Shown here: positions 17,800 to 29,340 of the stretch, piece by piece | Position numbering within the stretch: position 1 is the stretch's first letter | Layout: every line of letters starts with the position of its first letter | Assembly: GCF_900100265.1 (NCBI RefSeq) | Contig: NZ_LT629696.1 | Coordinates: forward strand, 1,488,001-1,552,000 | DNA: 64,000 nt | Source: Leifsonia sp. 466MF | Lineage (GTDB): Bacteria > Actinomycetota > Actinomycetes > Actinomycetales > Microbacteriaceae | Reading direction: 5' to 3' | The notes under the pieces: model-generated | Databases searched by the model: none | What the model was told of the DNA's origin: nothing | The model's input: the letters and a program-made list of their open reading frames with translations, nothing else | Translations under genes and position numbers: made by a program

Positions 17800-18969
17800 G
17801 TGCTCGCTGCAGAACCCGCAGTGCTCGTCCTCGAAGACGGAAAACGGTACGTCGGCCGGGCCTACGGCGCCCGCGGGCGCACGCTCGGCGAGGCCGTGTT
17901 CGCCACCGGGATGACCGGGTACCAGGAGACGCTGACCGACCCGTCGTACGCGGGCCAGATCGTCCTCATGACGGCGCCGCACATCGGCAACACCGGCACG
18001 AACGACGAGGACATGGAGTCGCGCCGGATCTGGGTCGCCGGCTACGTCGTGCGCGAGCCCAGCCGCGTCGTCTCCAACTTCCGCGCCCAGCGGAGCCTCG
18101 ACGACGACCTGGTCGCCCAGGGCGTCGTCGGGATCAGCGGCATCGACACGCGCGCCGTGACCCGTCACATCCGTTCGGCCGGTGCCATGCGCGCCGGCGT
18201 CTTCTCCGGCGACGACTTCGCGCTGAGCGACAGCGAGCAGCTGGACCTGGTGCTCGCCGGAGCGCCCATGAAGGGCCGCAACCTCTCGGCCGAGGTGTCG
18301 ACGATCGAGCCGTACACCGTCCCGGCCGTCGGCGAGAAGGTCGGCTCGGTGGCCGTCCTCGACCTCGGCGTGAAGAAGTCCACGCTGGAGAACCTCGCCG
18401 CCCGCGGGCTCGACGTCCACGTCCTCCCGCAGCAGGTGTCCGCGCAGGATGTGCTCGACCTCGGCGTCTCTGCACTGTTCTTCTCGAACGGCCCCGGCGA
18501 CCCCCAGGCCTCCGACAAGCATGTCGCGCTCCTGCAGGAGACCCTGCGCGCCGGGCTGCCGTACTTCGGCATCTGCTTCGGCAATCAGCTGCTCGGCCGC
18601 GCGCTCGGCCTCGACACTTACAAGCTGCCGTTCGGTCACCGTGGGATCAACCAGCCGGTGCTCGACAAGCGCACCGGCCGTGTGGAGATCACCGCGCAGA
18701 ACCACGGCTTCGCGGTGAAGGCGCCGATCGACGCGTCCTTCGACTCGCCCGCCGGCTTCGGCCGCGTCGAGGTGAGCCACTTCTCCCTCAACGACAACGT
18801 CGTCGAGGGCCTGAACTGCCTCGACCTGAACGCCTTCAGCGTGCAGTACCACCCCGAGGCTGCCGCGGGCCCGCATGACGCCAACTACCTCTTCGACCGC
18901 TTCCTGGACATGGTCAGGGCGCAGCACGCCGACCGGTCCGCCAGCACCGAGAACCAGGAGAACGCCTGA
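17800..18969 (+). CDS. carA: Carbamoyl-phosphate synthase small subunit
   Basis: Glutaminase subunit supplying ammonia to CarB. The 389-residue product has the N-terminal CPSase domain ([20 protein letters not shown]) and a class I amidotransferase domain with the nucleophile Cys259 in [11 protein letters not shown] and the His/Glu pair in [16 protein letters not shown] at 17800 directly follows the preceding stop. The carAB pair serves both pyrimidine and arginine synthesis. Confidence 0.97.
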   Translation: MLAAEPAVLVLEDGKRYVGRAYGARGRTLGEAVFATGMTGYQETLTDPSYAGQIVLMTAPHIGNTGTNDEDMESRRIWVAGYVVREPSRVVSNFRAQRSLDDDLVAQGVVGISGIDTRAVTRHIRSAGAMRAGVFSGDDFALSDSEQLDLVLAGAPMKGRNLSAEVSTIEPYTVPAVGEKVGSVAVLDLGVKKSTLENLAARGLDVHVLPQQVSAQDVLDLGVSALFFSNGPGDPQASDKHVALLQETLRAGLPYFGICFGNQLLGRALGLDTYKLPFGHRGINQPVLDKRTGRVEITAQNHGFAVKAPIDASFDSPAGFGRVEVSHFSLNDNVVEGLNCLDLNAFSVQYHPEAAAGPHDANYLFDRFLDMVRAQHADRSASTENQENA

Positions 18970-21900
18970 TGCCCAAACGCCAAGACATCCAGTCGGTCCT
19001 GGTCATCGGCTCCGGGCCGATCGTCATCGGCCAGGCGGTCGAGTTCGACTACTCCGGCACCCAGGCCTGCCGCGTGCTGAAGGCGGAGGGCGTCCGCGTC
19101 ATCCTCGTCAACTCCAACCCGGCGACGATCATGACCGATCCCGACTTCGCCGACGCGACCTACGTCGAGCCGATCACCTGGCCGGTCATCGAGACGATCA
19201 TCGCCAAGGAGCGCCCGGACGCGATCCTCCCGACCCTGGGCGGACAGACGGCGCTCAACGCGGCCATGCAGCTGCACGAGCACGGCATCCTCGAGAAGTA
19301 CGGCGTCGAGCTGATCGGCGCGAAGTTCGAGGCGATCCAGAAGGGCGAGGACCGCCAGATCTTCAAGGAGCTCGTCGTGGAGGCGGGCGCCGAGGTCGCG
19401 CGCTCGCACATCGCCCACACGGTGGATGAGGCCCTCGAGTTCGCCGAGGACCTCGGCTACCCGCTCGTGGTCCGGCCCTCGTTCACGATGGGCGGACTCG
19501 GCTCGGGCTTCGCGCACACCCCGGAGGAGCTCCGCCGCATCGCCGGCGACGGCATCCACCAGAGCCCGACCAGCGAGGTGCTCCTGGAGGAGTCGATCCT
19601 CGGCTGGAAGGAGTACGAGCTCGAGCTCATGCGCGACACGGCCGACAACACGGTCGTCGTCTGCTCCATCGAGAACGTCGACCCGGTCGGCGTGCACACC
19701 GGCGACTCGATCACGGTCGCCCCGGCGCTCACGCTGACCGACCGCGAGTACCAGCGGATGCGCGACATCGGCATCGACATCATCCGCGCGGTGGGCGTCG
19801 ACACCGGCGGCTGCAACATCCAGTTCGCGGTGAACCCGGAGAACGGCCGCATCATCGTCATCGAGATGAACCCGCGCGTCTCCCGCTCCTCGGCGCTCGC
19901 GTCGAAGGCGACCGGCTTCCCGATCGCGAAGATCGCGGCGAAGCTCGCCATCGGCTACCGGCTGGACGAGATCCCGAACGACATCACCAAGGTGACCCCG
20001 GCGAGCTTCGAGCCGACGCTCGACTACATCGTCGTCAAGGTCCCGCGATTCGCGTTCGAGAAGTTCCCCGCCGCCGACCCGACGCTGACGACGACCATGA
20101 AGTCGGTCGGCGAGGCGATGGCCATCGGCCGCAGCTTCAGCTCGGCGCTGCAGAAGGCGCTCCGGTCGCTCGAGAAGCGCGGCTCGTCGTTCCACTGGGG
20201 GCCGCAGACGCGCACCGTGGACGAGCTGCTCGACTCGATCGCGACGCCGACCGACGGCCGCATCGTCGACGTCCAGCAGGCGCTGCGCCTCGGCGCGACG
20301 CCGGAGCAGGTGTTCGAGGCCACGAAGATCGACCCCTGGTTCATCGACCAGATCGTCTTGATCAACGAGGTCGCCGACCAGATCCGCGACGCCCCGACGC
20401 TCGACACCGACACGCTGCGCTACGCCAAGGACCACGGGTTCTCGGACGCGCAGATCGGCGAGCTGCGCGGCTTCGGCGAGGCGGACGTGCGCGAGGTGCG
20501 TCACATCCTCGGTGTCCGGCCGGTGTACAAGACGGTGGACACCTGCGCTGGCGAGTTCCCGGCGCTCACGCCGTACCACTACTCCAGCTACGACCTGGAG
20601 ACCGAGGTGGAGCCGAGCGACAAGCGCAAGGTCGTCATCCTGGGCTCCGGGCCGAACCGCATCGGGCAGGGCGTCGAGTTCGACTACTCGTGCGTGCACG
20701 CGTCGTTCGCGCTGCACGACGCCGGGTTCGAGACGATCATGATCAACTGCAACCCGGAGACGGTGTCGACCGACTACGACACCAGCGACCGGCTCTACTT
20801 CGAGCCGCTGACGCTGGAGGACGTGCTGGAGATCATCCACGCGGAGTCGCAGTCCGGCGAGCTCGTCGGCGTGGTCGTGCAGCTCGGCGGGCAGACGGCG
20901 CTGGGGCTCGCCAAGGGCCTCGAGGCCGCGGGCGTCCCGATCCTCGGCACCACGCCGGAGGCCATCGACCTGGCGGAGGAGCGCGGACTGTTCTCCGGGA
21001 TCCTCGACGACGCCGGTCTGGTCGCTCCGCGCAACGGCACCGCCGTCGACTTCCCGAGCGCCTCGCACGTCGCCGAGCAGATCGGCTACCCGGTGCTGGT
21101 GCGTCCGAGCTTCGTTCTCGGCGGTCGTGGCATGGAGATCGTGTACGACAGCGCGTCGCTCGCCGACTACTTCGAGCGGGTCGCGGGCCAGGGCATCGTC
21201 GGCCCGTCGCATCCACTGCTGGTCGACCGCTTCCTCGACGACGCGATCGAGATCGACGTCGACGCCCTGTTCGACGGCGAGCGGCTGTACATCGGCGGCG
21301 TGATGGAGCACATCGAGGAGGCCGGCGTCCACTCCGGCGACTCATCGTGCACCCTCCCGCCGATCACGCTCGGCCGCCGCGAGATCGACCGCGTGCGCGA
21401 GGCCACACGGAAGATCGCCGAGGGCATCGGCGTGCGCGGCCTGCTGAACGTGCAGTTCGCGATCGGCGCGGGCGTGCTCTACGTGCTCGAGGCCAACCCG
21501 CGCGCGTCGCGGACGGTACCGTTCGTCTCGAAGGCGCTCGGCATCCCGCTCGCCAAGGCGGCCTCGCGCATCATGGTCGGCGAGACGATCGCCGACCTGG
21601 TCGCCGAGGGTCTGCTGCCCGATCAGGACGGCTCGCGCATCCCGATGGACTCGCCGGTCGCCGTGAAGGAGGCCGTGCTGCCGTTCAAGCGGTTCCGGAC
21701 GAAGGAGGGCACGGTCGTCGACTCGGTGCTCGGCCCGGAGATGCGCTCGACCGGTGAGGTCATGGGCATCGACAAGGACTTCCCGACGGCGTTCGCGAAG
21801 AGCCAGTCGGCCGCGTACGGCGGCATGCCGCTCGGCGGGACAGCGTTCGTGTCCGTCTCCGACCGCGACAAGCGGGCTGTTGTGCTCCCGGTGCTCCGGC

Positions 21901-22256
21901 TGCACCAGCTCGGCTTCGAGATCGTCGCGACCGAGGGAACGGCCGAGGTGCTGAACCGCAACGGCATCGCGGCCCGCATCGTGCGCAAGCACAGCGAGGC
22001 CCAGGAGAGCGGCGGCGACTCGATCGTCGACATCATCAACCGTGCCGAGGTGGATGTGGTGATCAACACCCCGAGCGGGCGGTCCGCCCGCGCCGACGGG
22101 TACGAGATCCGTGCCGCGGCGGTCGCGGCGGACAAGCCGCTCTTCACGACCATCGCCGAGCTGAGCGCCGCTGTCGCGTCGCTGGACGCCATCCGCGAGG
22201 GCTTCGACGTGAAGTCCCTCCAGGAGTACGCCGTCGAGAGGGCCGCCCGAGCATGA
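18969..22256 (+). CDS. carB: Carbamoyl-phosphate synthase large subunit
   Basis: ATP-dependent synthetase, 1095 residues, with two homologous halves each containing an ATP-grasp domain (N half: [20 protein letters not shown] half: [19 protein letters not shown]) and a C-terminal MGS-like allosteric domain ([26 protein letters not shown]), where UMP and effectors act in the family. Full length. It shares one base with the carA stop and overlaps pyrF by 4 bases. Confidence 0.98.
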   Translation: MPKRQDIQSVLVIGSGPIVIGQAVEFDYSGTQACRVLKAEGVRVILVNSNPATIMTDPDFADATYVEPITWPVIETIIAKERPDAILPTLGGQTALNAAMQLHEHGILEKYGVELIGAKFEAIQKGEDRQIFKELVVEAGAEVARSHIAHTVDEALEFAEDLGYPLVVRPSFTMGGLGSGFAHTPEELRRIAGDGIHQSPTSEVLLEESILGWKEYELELMRDTADNTVVVCSIENVDPVGVHTGDSITVAPALTLTDREYQRMRDIGIDIIRAVGVDTGGCNIQFAVNPENGRIIVIEMNPRVSRSSALASKATGFPIAKIAAKLAIGYRLDEIPNDITKVTPASFEPTLDYIVVKVPRFAFEKFPAADPTLTTTMKSVGEAMAIGRSFSSALQKALRSLEKRGSSFHWGPQTRTVDELLDSIATPTDGRIVDVQQALRLGATPEQVFEATKIDPWFIDQIVLINEVADQIRDAPTLDTDTLRYAKDHGFSDAQIGELRGFGEADVREVRHILGVRPVYKTVDTCAGEFPALTPYHYSSYDLETEVEPSDKRKVVILGSGPNRIGQGVEFDYSCVHASFALHDAGFETIMINCNPETVSTDYDTSDRLYFEPLTLEDVLEIIHAESQSGELVGVVVQLGGQTALGLAKGLEAAGVPILGTTPEAIDLAEERGLFSGILDDAGLVAPRNGTAVDFPSASHVAEQIGYPVLVRPSFVLGGRGMEIVYDSASLADYFERVAGQGIVGPSHPLLVDRFLDDAIEIDVDALFDGERLYIGGVMEHIEEAGVHSGDSSCTLPPITLGRREIDRVREATRKIAEGIGVRGLLNVQFAIGAGVLYVLEANPRASRTVPFVSKALGIPLAKAASRIMVGETIADLVAEGLLPDQDGSRIPMDSPVAVKEAVLPFKRFRTKEGTVVDSVLGPEMRSTGEVMGIDKDFPTAFAKSQSAAYGGMPLGGTAFVSVSDRDKRAVVLPVLRLHQLGFEIVATEGTAEVLNRNGIAARIVRKHSEAQESGGDSIVDIINRAEVDVVINTPSGRSARADGYEIRAAAVAADKPLFTTIAELSAAVASLDAIREGFDVKSLQEYAVERAARA

Positions 22257-23215
22257 CGACCCCTGCTCCCGCAGCCGACAGTTCCGGAGTTTTTCCGTCC
22301 GACACGCCGGTGGCGGGCCGAAAAACTCAGGAGCCGTCGGCCGGGCGCGGGGCGCGGTTCGGGGAGCGCCTCGCGGGGGTGTTCGCCGAGGAGGGGCGGC
22401 TGTGCGTCGGCATCGACCCGCACGCGCACCTGCTCGAGGCCTGGGGGCTCCCGGCGTCGGCCGACGGCCTCCGCTCCTTCGGGCTCACGGTGGTGGAGGC
22501 CGCAGCCGGCCGGGCGGGGATCGTCAAGCCGCAGGTGGCCTTCTTCGAGCGCTTCGGCGCCGCGGGCTACGGAGCGCTGGAGGAGGTGCTGGCCGCCGCT
22601 CGTGCCGCCGGTCTCCTGGTGATCGCCGATGTCAAGCGCGGCGACATCGGCACGAGCGTCACGGCCTACGCGGAGGCGTGGCTGACTCCCGGGTCTCCTT
22701 TGGAGGCCGACGCGATGACCGTCGCCGCCTACCAGGGGGTCGGGTCGCTCGCCGACGCCATGGCGCTGGGGGAGCGGGCCGGCAAGGGACTCTTCGTCCT
22801 GGCCGCGACCTCCAACCCGGAGGCGGCGGATGTGCAGCAGGCCGTCGTCCGCTCCGGGCTGCGGGCGGGACAGTCCGTTGCTCGTGCGATCATCGAAGAC
22901 GTGCATTCGTTCAATCAGGAGCAGCCGGGCGGCGCGCCCTTCGGATCGGTCGGGCTGGTGCTCGGCGCGACCGTCGAGCTCGCCCACTACGGGATCGATG
23001 TGGCGACGGCGGGGGAGCGGACACCTGCACTCCCGGTGCTCGCGCCCGGATTCGGGCACCAGGGCGCCCGGGTCGAGGATGCGCCGCGGCTGTTCGGTTC
23101 GCTCGCGGCCGGTGTGATCGTCAGCGAGTCGCGCGGGCTCCTCACGGCAGGGCCTACGGGTCTGGCCGACGCGATCGCGCGTCGCGCCGAGGAGGTGCGG
23201 TCCGCGCATGTCTGA
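22253..23215 (+). CDS. pyrF: Orotidine 5'-phosphate decarboxylase (type 2), with an inserted palindromic element
   Basis: Decarboxylates OMP to UMP, the end of the de novo pathway. The 320-residue product has the type 2 active site [14 protein letters not shown] (catalytic Lys128) and [19 protein letters not shown]. Residues 8-30 are encoded by a 67-bp palindromic element ([20 protein letters not shown]) that also occurs in priA in the same frame; the conserved enzyme begins after it ([20 protein letters not shown]). ATG at 22253 overlaps carB (ATGA); without this start, no ribosome binding site fits. Overlaps gmk by 8 bases. Confidence 0.94.
   Translation: MTTPAPAADSSGVFPSDTPVAGRKTQEPSAGRGARFGERLAGVFAEEGRLCVGIDPHAHLLEAWGLPASADGLRSFGLTVVEAAAGRAGIVKPQVAFFERFGAAGYGALEEVLAAARAAGLLVIADVKRGDIGTSVTAYAEAWLTPGSPLEADAMTVAAYQGVGSLADAMALGERAGKGLFVLAATSNPEAADVQQAVVRSGLRAGQSVARAIIEDVHSFNQEQPGGAPFGSVGLVLGATVELAHYGIDVATAGERTPALPVLAPGFGHQGARVEDAPRLFGSLAAGVIVSESRGLLTAGPTGLADAIARRAEEVRSAHV
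22274..22340 (+). repeat. Coding palindromic element, copy A (in pyrF)
   Basis: 67 bp that match the priA copy at 27559-27625 in 60 of 67 positions. The element is a near-perfect inverted repeat with ~25-base arms (CGACAGTTCCGGAGTTTTTC on the left) around a ~14-base loop. It is in frame with pyrF. The AT-rich GTTTTTC/GAAAAAC core stands out in this high-GC gene and suggests insertion. Confidence 0.85.
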
Positions 23216-24152
23216 GGCCGCATCCACCCGGGAGGCCGCCTCCCTGCGCCCCGCACCGCCCGAGGTCGACCGTCAGGCCGCCTCGCAGGCCGCCGTCGCC
23301 GCGCGCCGCGCACGTGCCGCGGTGAAGGCCGCGATCGCGTCGCGCGAGGTGTCGCCGCTCGTCGTGCTCGACCGCGCGACCGCCGACCCGGAGGGTGTCG
23401 AGGGGCGGCTGCGGGTGACCGAGTTCCTGCTCAGCGTGCCCGCCATCGGCACGACGAAGATGCAGGAGGCGCTGGACCGCCTCGCCATCTCGCCCGCGAA
23501 GCGCCTCGGCGGCCTGGGGCGCCACCAGCGGCTCCGGCTGCGCCAGTACCTCATCGAGCGCGAGAACCGCAGCGCGCGCCAGCGCAACCGGCTGGTCGTT
23601 CTGGCCGGTCCGACCGCGGTCGGCAAGGGCACCGTCTCCACCTACATCCGGGAGCACTATCCCGACGTGCTGCTGTCGGTCTCCGCGACCACGCGTGCGC
23701 CGCGCCCGGGCGAGGTCGACGGGATCAACTACTACTTCGTTGACGACGCCGAGTTCGACCGGATGATCGCCGCCGGCGAGCTGCTCGAGCACGCCACCGT
23801 GCACAACGCCTACCGCTACGGCACGCCGCGCGCTCCGATCGAGAAAGCCCTCGCCGCAGGGCGCAGCGTGCTGCTGGAGATCGACCTCCAGGGCGCCCGC
23901 CAGGTGCGCGAGTCGATGCCGGAGGCACGCCTGATCTTCCTCCTCCCGCCGACTTGGGACGAACTGGTGCGGCGCCTCATCGGGCGTGGCACGGAGGATG
24001 CGGCCGAGCAGCAGCGACGCCTGGAGACGGCGAAGGTCGAGCTGGCCGCCCAGGACGAGTTCGACTACAAGGTCGTCAACCACGACGTCGCCGAGGCGGC
24101 CCGCGAGGTCGTAGACTTGATGAAGGTCCGTGCGGCGCCAGGGCGTCCATGA
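23208..24152 (+). CDS. gmk: Guanylate kinase fused to an N-terminal actinobacterial IHF (mIHF-like) domain
   Basis: The 314-residue product has two parts. Residues ~25-125 resemble mycobacterial integration host factor ([58 protein letters not shown]), a helix-two-turn-helix DNA-binding protein. From residue ~129 it is guanylate kinase, with P-loop [11 protein letters not shown] (134-144), [17 protein letters not shown] and [12 protein letters not shown]. In mycobacteria these are two adjacent genes; here there is no stop between them. ATG at 23208 overlaps pyrF by 8 bases. GMP phosphorylation is secure; DNA binding by the fused part is inferred. Confidence 0.93.
   Translation: MSEAASTREAASLRPAPPEVDRQAASQAAVAARRARAAVKAAIASREVSPLVVLDRATADPEGVEGRLRVTEFLLSVPAIGTTKMQEALDRLAISPAKRLGGLGRHQRLRLRQYLIERENRSARQRNRLVVLAGPTAVGKGTVSTYIREHYPDVLLSVSATTRAPRPGEVDGINYYFVDDAEFDRMIAAGELLEHATVHNAYRYGTPRAPIEKALAAGRSVLLEIDLQGARQVRESMPEARLIFLLPPTWDELVRRLIGRGTEDAAEQQRRLETAKVELAAQDEFDYKVVNHDVAEAAREVVDLMKVRAAPGRP
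24112..24117 (+). promoter_or_regulatory. Putative -10 box (TAGACT) for rpoZ inside gmk
   Basis: TAGACT occurs near the 3' end of gmk, about 135 bases before rpoZ, and matches the recurring -10 hexamer of this window. It would give rpoZ expression independent of the pyr operon. Weak without a -35 box. Confidence 0.3.
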
Positions 24153-24252
24153 CCTTCCTCCGCGCCGTCGCCGGCGCGCCCACCGTCCTCGGCCGCCTCT
24201 CGCGGTCGTCCGATCCGGCCCAGCGCCCGATCGCCCAGAGCAAGGAGCATCC

Positions 24253-24513
24253 ATGGCCACCAGCAACAACGGCATCATCGACCCGCCCATCGACGACCTC
24301 CTGTCGCGCGTCGAGTCCAAGTACGCGCTCGTGATCTTCGCGTCCAAGCGGGCCCGCCAGATCAACGACTACTACGCCGACCTCCACGAGGGCAGCCTGT
24401 TCGACAACGTCGGCCCGCTGGTCGACTCGTCCGTCGACGACAAGCCGCTGTCGGTCGCGCTCCACGAGATCAACGAGGACAAGCTCGTCCTGAAGCCGAT
24501 CGCCGCCGAGTAA
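24253..24513 (+). CDS. rpoZ: DNA-directed RNA polymerase omega subunit
   Basis: Small subunit that helps assemble the beta' subunit. The 86-residue product has the conserved [20 protein letters not shown] and [11 protein letters not shown] segments near the N terminus. ATG at 24253 is preceded by AAGGAG at good spacing; the open frame upstream is not conserved. The gmk-rpoZ-coaBC-metK-priA order is typical of actinobacteria. Confidence 0.95.
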   Translation: MATSNNGIIDPPIDDLLSRVESKYALVIFASKRARQINDYYADLHEGSLFDNVGPLVDSSVDDKPLSVALHEINEDKLVLKPIAAE

Positions 24514-24583
24514 GACAGAGGCAGAAGACAACACCGCAGGACGACCGCAGCCGGGAGGCCCCGGCCGAGGAGAGGTGCCGCCG

Positions 24584-25918
24584 TTGAGCCCACGATTGAC
24601 CATCGTCGTCGGAGTGACCGGCGGCATCGCTGCGTATAAAGCCGTCGGTGTCATCCGCGCCCTGGTCCTCGAGGGTCACTCGGTGCACGTGGTCGCGACG
24701 GAGGCCGCTCTGCGGTTCGTCGGCAGGCCGACGCTCGAGGCGATCAGCCGCAACCCGGTCGCGACCGACCTGTACGAGGGCGTCGCCGAGGTCCGTCACG
24801 TCGCGATCGGCCAGTCGGCCGACCTGATCGTCATCGCACCGGCCACGGCGAACACCATCGCCAAGCTCGCCGCCGGCCTGGCAGACGACCTGCTCGGCAA
24901 CACCGTCCTCGCGTCCACCGCGCCTCTGGTCATCGCGCCCGCGATGCACACGGAGATGTGGCGGAACCCGGCCACGGTCGCGAACATCGCAACTCTGCGC
25001 AGCCGCGGCGTCACGGTCGTCGGGCCGGCGAGCGGTCAGCTGACCGGCGCCGACTCCGGCCCCGGCCGCATGGAGGAGCCGGAGGTCATCGTCCGGGCCG
25101 CCCTGCGTGCCGCCGGGGCGATGCCGCGCGCGGTCGAAGCCCCCGCTCACGCGCCCGCCGCCCTTCCCGCGGGGTCCGCGGCCGAGGCCCCCGCGGTGAA
25201 CGACGTGGTGGTGCTCTCCGAGCGACGCCGCGCCAACGAGGCCGCCCGGCGCCCACGCGGCGGCGTGGACCTCGCCGGGAAGCGCGTGGTCATCACCGCC
25301 GGGGGGACGCGCGAGCCGCTCGATCCCGTCCGCTTCCTCGGCAACCGGTCCAGCGGTCGACAGGGCGTCGCCATCGCCAGTGCCGCGCAGGCTCGCGGCG
25401 CCGACGTCGTGCTCATCGCCGCGCACCTCGAGGTGGAACCGCCGGAGGGCGTCGAGCTCATCGAGGTGCAGACCGCGCTCGAACTGCAAGAGGCGGTCGA
25501 GGAGGCCGCCCGCGCCGCCGACGTCGTCGTCATGACGGCGGCCGTCGCCGACTACCGTCCGGCCGAGACCCGCGAGGCCAAGATCAAGAAGTCGGACCAC
25601 GGCGACACCCTGACGCTGGAGCTGGTGGCCAACCCCGACATCCTCGCCGGGCTCTCCGCGCACAAGCGCGACGATCAGGTCGTCGTCGGGTTCGCGGCCG
25701 AGACCGAGCCGGACCCGCAGGCTCTCATCGAGCTCGGCCGCACCAAGCTCGCCGCCAAGGGCAGCGACTTCCTCGTGCTCAATCAGGTGGGCTGGTCGCA
25801 GGGCTTCGCAACGGAGAGCAATGAGGTCGTGGTCCTGCGCAAGGGCGGCGATATAGTGATGGAGGCCTCGGGCAGCAAGCTGTCGGTGGCCGACCGTATC
25901 CTCGACGTCATCGCGTAA
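24584..25918 (+). CDS. coaBC: Bifunctional phosphopantothenoylcysteine decarboxylase / phosphopantothenate--cysteine ligase
   Basis: Two consecutive steps of CoA synthesis. The N-terminal flavoprotein half shows GVTGGIAAYKAVGVIRAL and PAMHTEMWRNPA; the ligase half starts near residue 225 with ITAGGTREPLDPVRFLGN and includes AAVADYRPAE and KIKKSDHGD. Between them is an Ala/Pro-rich linker of about 45 residues. The position of the E. coli CoaC active-site Cys reads LTGADSGPGRM, without Cys, which I believe is usual in actinobacteria. TTG at 24584 was chosen because GAGGAGAGG ends 8 bases before it; GTG at 24575 overlaps that site. Confidence 0.93.
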   Translation: MSPRLTIVVGVTGGIAAYKAVGVIRALVLEGHSVHVVATEAALRFVGRPTLEAISRNPVATDLYEGVAEVRHVAIGQSADLIVIAPATANTIAKLAAGLADDLLGNTVLASTAPLVIAPAMHTEMWRNPATVANIATLRSRGVTVVGPASGQLTGADSGPGRMEEPEVIVRAALRAAGAMPRAVEAPAHAPAALPAGSAAEAPAVNDVVVLSERRRANEAARRPRGGVDLAGKRVVITAGGTREPLDPVRFLGNRSSGRQGVAIASAAQARGADVVLIAAHLEVEPPEGVELIEVQTALELQEAVEEAARAADVVVMTAAVADYRPAETREAKIKKSDHGDTLTLELVANPDILAGLSAHKRDDQVVVGFAAETEPDPQALIELGRTKLAAKGSDFLVLNQVGWSQGFATESNEVVVLRKGGDIVMEASGSKLSVADRILDVIA

Positions 25919-25978
25919 ACACGCTTGCGCCGGAGGAGTCCGGTCGTGAGACAAGCGCCCCGTCGACCAGGGAGAACA

Positions 25979-27172
<1,194 letters not shown>

Positions 27173-27174
27173 CG

Positions 27175-29250
27175 GTGGCGGCGGCCGGACGGGTCGCCCG
27201 GGTGGTCCTCGACTCGCCGCTCCCGCAGCTCGACCACCTCTTCGACTACAGCATCCCCGAGGAGCTCGCCGCCGAGGCGCAGCCGGGCGTGCGCGTGCGC
27301 GTTCCGCTGCGCTCGGCAGGCCGCGTCGCGGACGGCTATCTGGTCGAGGTCGGCGAACCGGACGACGGGTACGACGGGACGTTGAGCCCGCTGGAGGCCG
27401 TCGTCTCGCCCGCGCAGGTGCTCACGCCCGGCGTGTGGCGGCTGGCGCGGCGGCTCGCGGATCGGAGCGCCGGTACGGCGAGCGACATCCTGCGCCTGGC
27501 CGTCCCCGGCCGGATGGTGCGCGTCGAGAAGGCGTGGCTCTCGGCGCGATCCGCCGCCGCCGACAGTTCCGGAGTTTTTCGGCCCGACACGCCATCGGAG
27601 GGCCGAAAAACTCAGGAGCTGTCGGGGGCGGCCGTGGCGGTGCGCGGGTACGGAGAGCGGGTGCTGGAGGATGCGGTCGCGCGCGACGAGCGGATCGCGC
27701 TGCGCGCCATCCCGCGTCTCGTGCCGTTGCCCGACGGCACCTGGGTCGGCGAGTGGGCGGTCACTCTGGCGACGCTGGCCGCCGACTGCTGGCGCGGCGG
27801 CCGCACCGCGATCGTCGCCGTTCCCGATCACCGCGACTTGGAGCAGCTGGCCGCAGCACTCGCGGTCAGCGCGCCCGCGCACGCGGTCGTGCGCGCCGAC
27901 GCCGGGCAGGCGAACCCCGACAGGTACCGCGGCTTCCTGGAGGCGCTCTCCGGCCCGCGCATCGTCATCGGCAACCGCTCGGTCGTCTACGCCCCCGCCG
28001 AGCGGCTCGGCCTGATCGCGGTCTGGGAGGACAGCGACCCTCTGCACGCCGAGCCGCTGAGCCCGTACGTGCACACGCGGGATGCGGCCCTCGTCCGGCA
28101 GGAGCTCGAGGGCTGCGCACTCGTTCTGAGCGGCAACATCCGCAGCGTTGAGGCACAGCGCCTGGTGGAGCTCGGCTGGCTGCGCGACATCGCGCCGGAG
28201 CGCATCCAGACTCCCAAGGTGGTGCTCACCGCCAACCAGCAGGCGCCCGAGCCGATGGCCCGCGCCGCACGCATCCCGTCAACAGCCTGGCGCGCCGCCC
28301 GTGAGGCGCTCAACGGCGAGAGCGGACGGCCGCGCGGCCCGGTGCTCGTGCAGGTCGGGCGCCCTGGCTACGCTCCGGTGATCGCCTGCGCGAACTGCGG
28401 CCAGGCGGCGCGGTGCATGAACTGCAAGGGCGCGCTGCACCAGACGCGGGCGGGCTCGCCGCCGTCGTGCACCGTCTGCGGCCGGCTCGCGACCGACTGG
28501 CAGTGCGAGCACTGCGAGCACCGGCGGTTCCGGCTCGTCACCGTCGGCTCGGGCCGCACCGCGGAGGAGCTGGGACGCGCGTTCCCCGGCACGCGCGTCA
28601 TCCTCGCCGACGGCGATCATCCCGTGCAGCGCGTCGGGTCGGCGCCCGCGCTCGTCGTCGCGACCCGTGGCGCCGAGCCGATCGCCGAGGGCGGGTACCA
28701 GGCGGTGCTGCTGCTGGACGGCGAGCGGATGCTGGCGCGCGAGAGCCTGCACGTCGCCGAGGACTGTCTGCGCTGGTGGCAGAGTGCGGCCGGGCTCGCC
28801 GCACCCGGCGCCCCGACCGTCCTGGTCGGCGTCGGGGGACCGCTGGCGCGCGACTTCGCGACCGGGCGCCTGGTCGAGTTCGCGCACGAGGAGCTGGTGG
28901 ACCGCCGCGAGCTGCGCTTCCCGCCCGCGGTGCGTCTCGCCTCGGTCACCGGGTCGGAGGCCACCGTGACCGAAGTGCTGGATGCGGTGGACCGCTCCCT
29001 CCTCATCGACGTCCTGGGGCCCGCGCCGGTGGAGGCGGAGGGTCCATCGGCGCGCGCCGCCCGCTCCGGGCCCGACCTCGTCCGCGCCGTGCTGCGGTTC
29101 GAGTACGCGCACGGCGCTGACGTCGCGGCGTCCGTCCGTGCCGCCGTCGTGAAGAACGCGACCCGACGTCGTCGCGCGCCGGCGGGACGGCCGGGCTACC
29201 GTCCGGCGCCGACGCTCCGGGTGCGCTTCGACGATCCCGAGATCCTCTAG
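27175..29250 (+). CDS. priA: PriA-like primosomal protein N', helicase-degenerate, with an inserted palindromic element
   Basis: The 691-residue product has the PriA 3'-DNA-binding domain (VVLDSPLPQLDHLFDYSIP), a helicase-like body, and the zinc cluster ACANCGQAARCMNCKGALH / CTVCGRLATDWQCEHC. The Walker A motif expected in the helicase body (GxxGSGKT) is absent; the region reads WRGGRTAIVAVPDHRDLEQL. Loss of helicase motifs is characteristic of actinobacterial PriA. Residues 129-151 come from the same 67-bp palindromic element found in pyrF, located in the linker after the DNA-binding domain. GTG at 27175 is 2 bases after metK; GTG 27202 is an alternative. Confidence 0.9.
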   Translation: MAAAGRVARVVLDSPLPQLDHLFDYSIPEELAAEAQPGVRVRVPLRSAGRVADGYLVEVGEPDDGYDGTLSPLEAVVSPAQVLTPGVWRLARRLADRSAGTASDILRLAVPGRMVRVEKAWLSARSAAADSSGVFRPDTPSEGRKTQELSGAAVAVRGYGERVLEDAVARDERIALRAIPRLVPLPDGTWVGEWAVTLATLAADCWRGGRTAIVAVPDHRDLEQLAAALAVSAPAHAVVRADAGQANPDRYRGFLEALSGPRIVIGNRSVVYAPAERLGLIAVWEDSDPLHAEPLSPYVHTRDAALVRQELEGCALVLSGNIRSVEAQRLVELGWLRDIAPERIQTPKVVLTANQQAPEPMARAARIPSTAWRAAREALNGESGRPRGPVLVQVGRPGYAPVIACANCGQAARCMNCKGALHQTRAGSPPSCTVCGRLATDWQCEHCEHRRFRLVTVGSGRTAEELGRAFPGTRVILADGDHPVQRVGSAPALVVATRGAEPIAEGGYQAVLLLDGERMLARESLHVAEDCLRWWQSAAGLAAPGAPTVLVGVGGPLARDFATGRLVEFAHEELVDRRELRFPPAVRLASVTGSEATVTEVLDAVDRSLLIDVLGPAPVEAEGPSARAARSGPDLVRAVLRFEYAHGADVAASVRAAVVKNATRRRRAPAGRPGYRPAPTLRVRFDDPEIL
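27559..27625 (+). repeat. Coding palindromic element, copy B (in priA)
   Basis: Matches copy A in 60 of 67 bases. The left arm (27561-27585) pairs with the right arm (27600-27624): 23 Watson-Crick pairs, one G-U and one mismatch, with a 14-base loop. It is read in the same frame as in pyrF, giving ADSSGVFRPDTPSEGRKTQE. It lies in a variable linker of PriA. Confidence 0.87.
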
Positions 29251-29301
29251 GAGCCGACCCCGGGCTGCCGCCGCTCGCGGCCGGTCGTGAGCTTCGCAGA
29301 G

Positions 29302-29307
29302 TAGGCT
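29302..29307 (+). promoter_or_regulatory. Putative -10 box (TAGGCT) for fmt-rsmB
   Basis: TAGGCT lies 33 bases before the fmt start in the 90-base gap after priA. It matches the recurring hexamer; no clear -35 box. Confidence 0.4.
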
Positions 29308-29340
29308 GGGTGGCCGTCCCGAACCGAAAGAACCTTCTCC

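Noticed and set aside
22274..22340. Interpretation of the palindrome in pyrF as an intrinsic terminator
   Set aside because: It lies inside the coding sequence, remains in frame, and a second copy sits in the middle of priA; termination there would block both genes.
25919..25978. SAM riboswitch before metK
   Set aside because: Only 60 bases separate coaBC from metK and no SAM-box pattern is visible.
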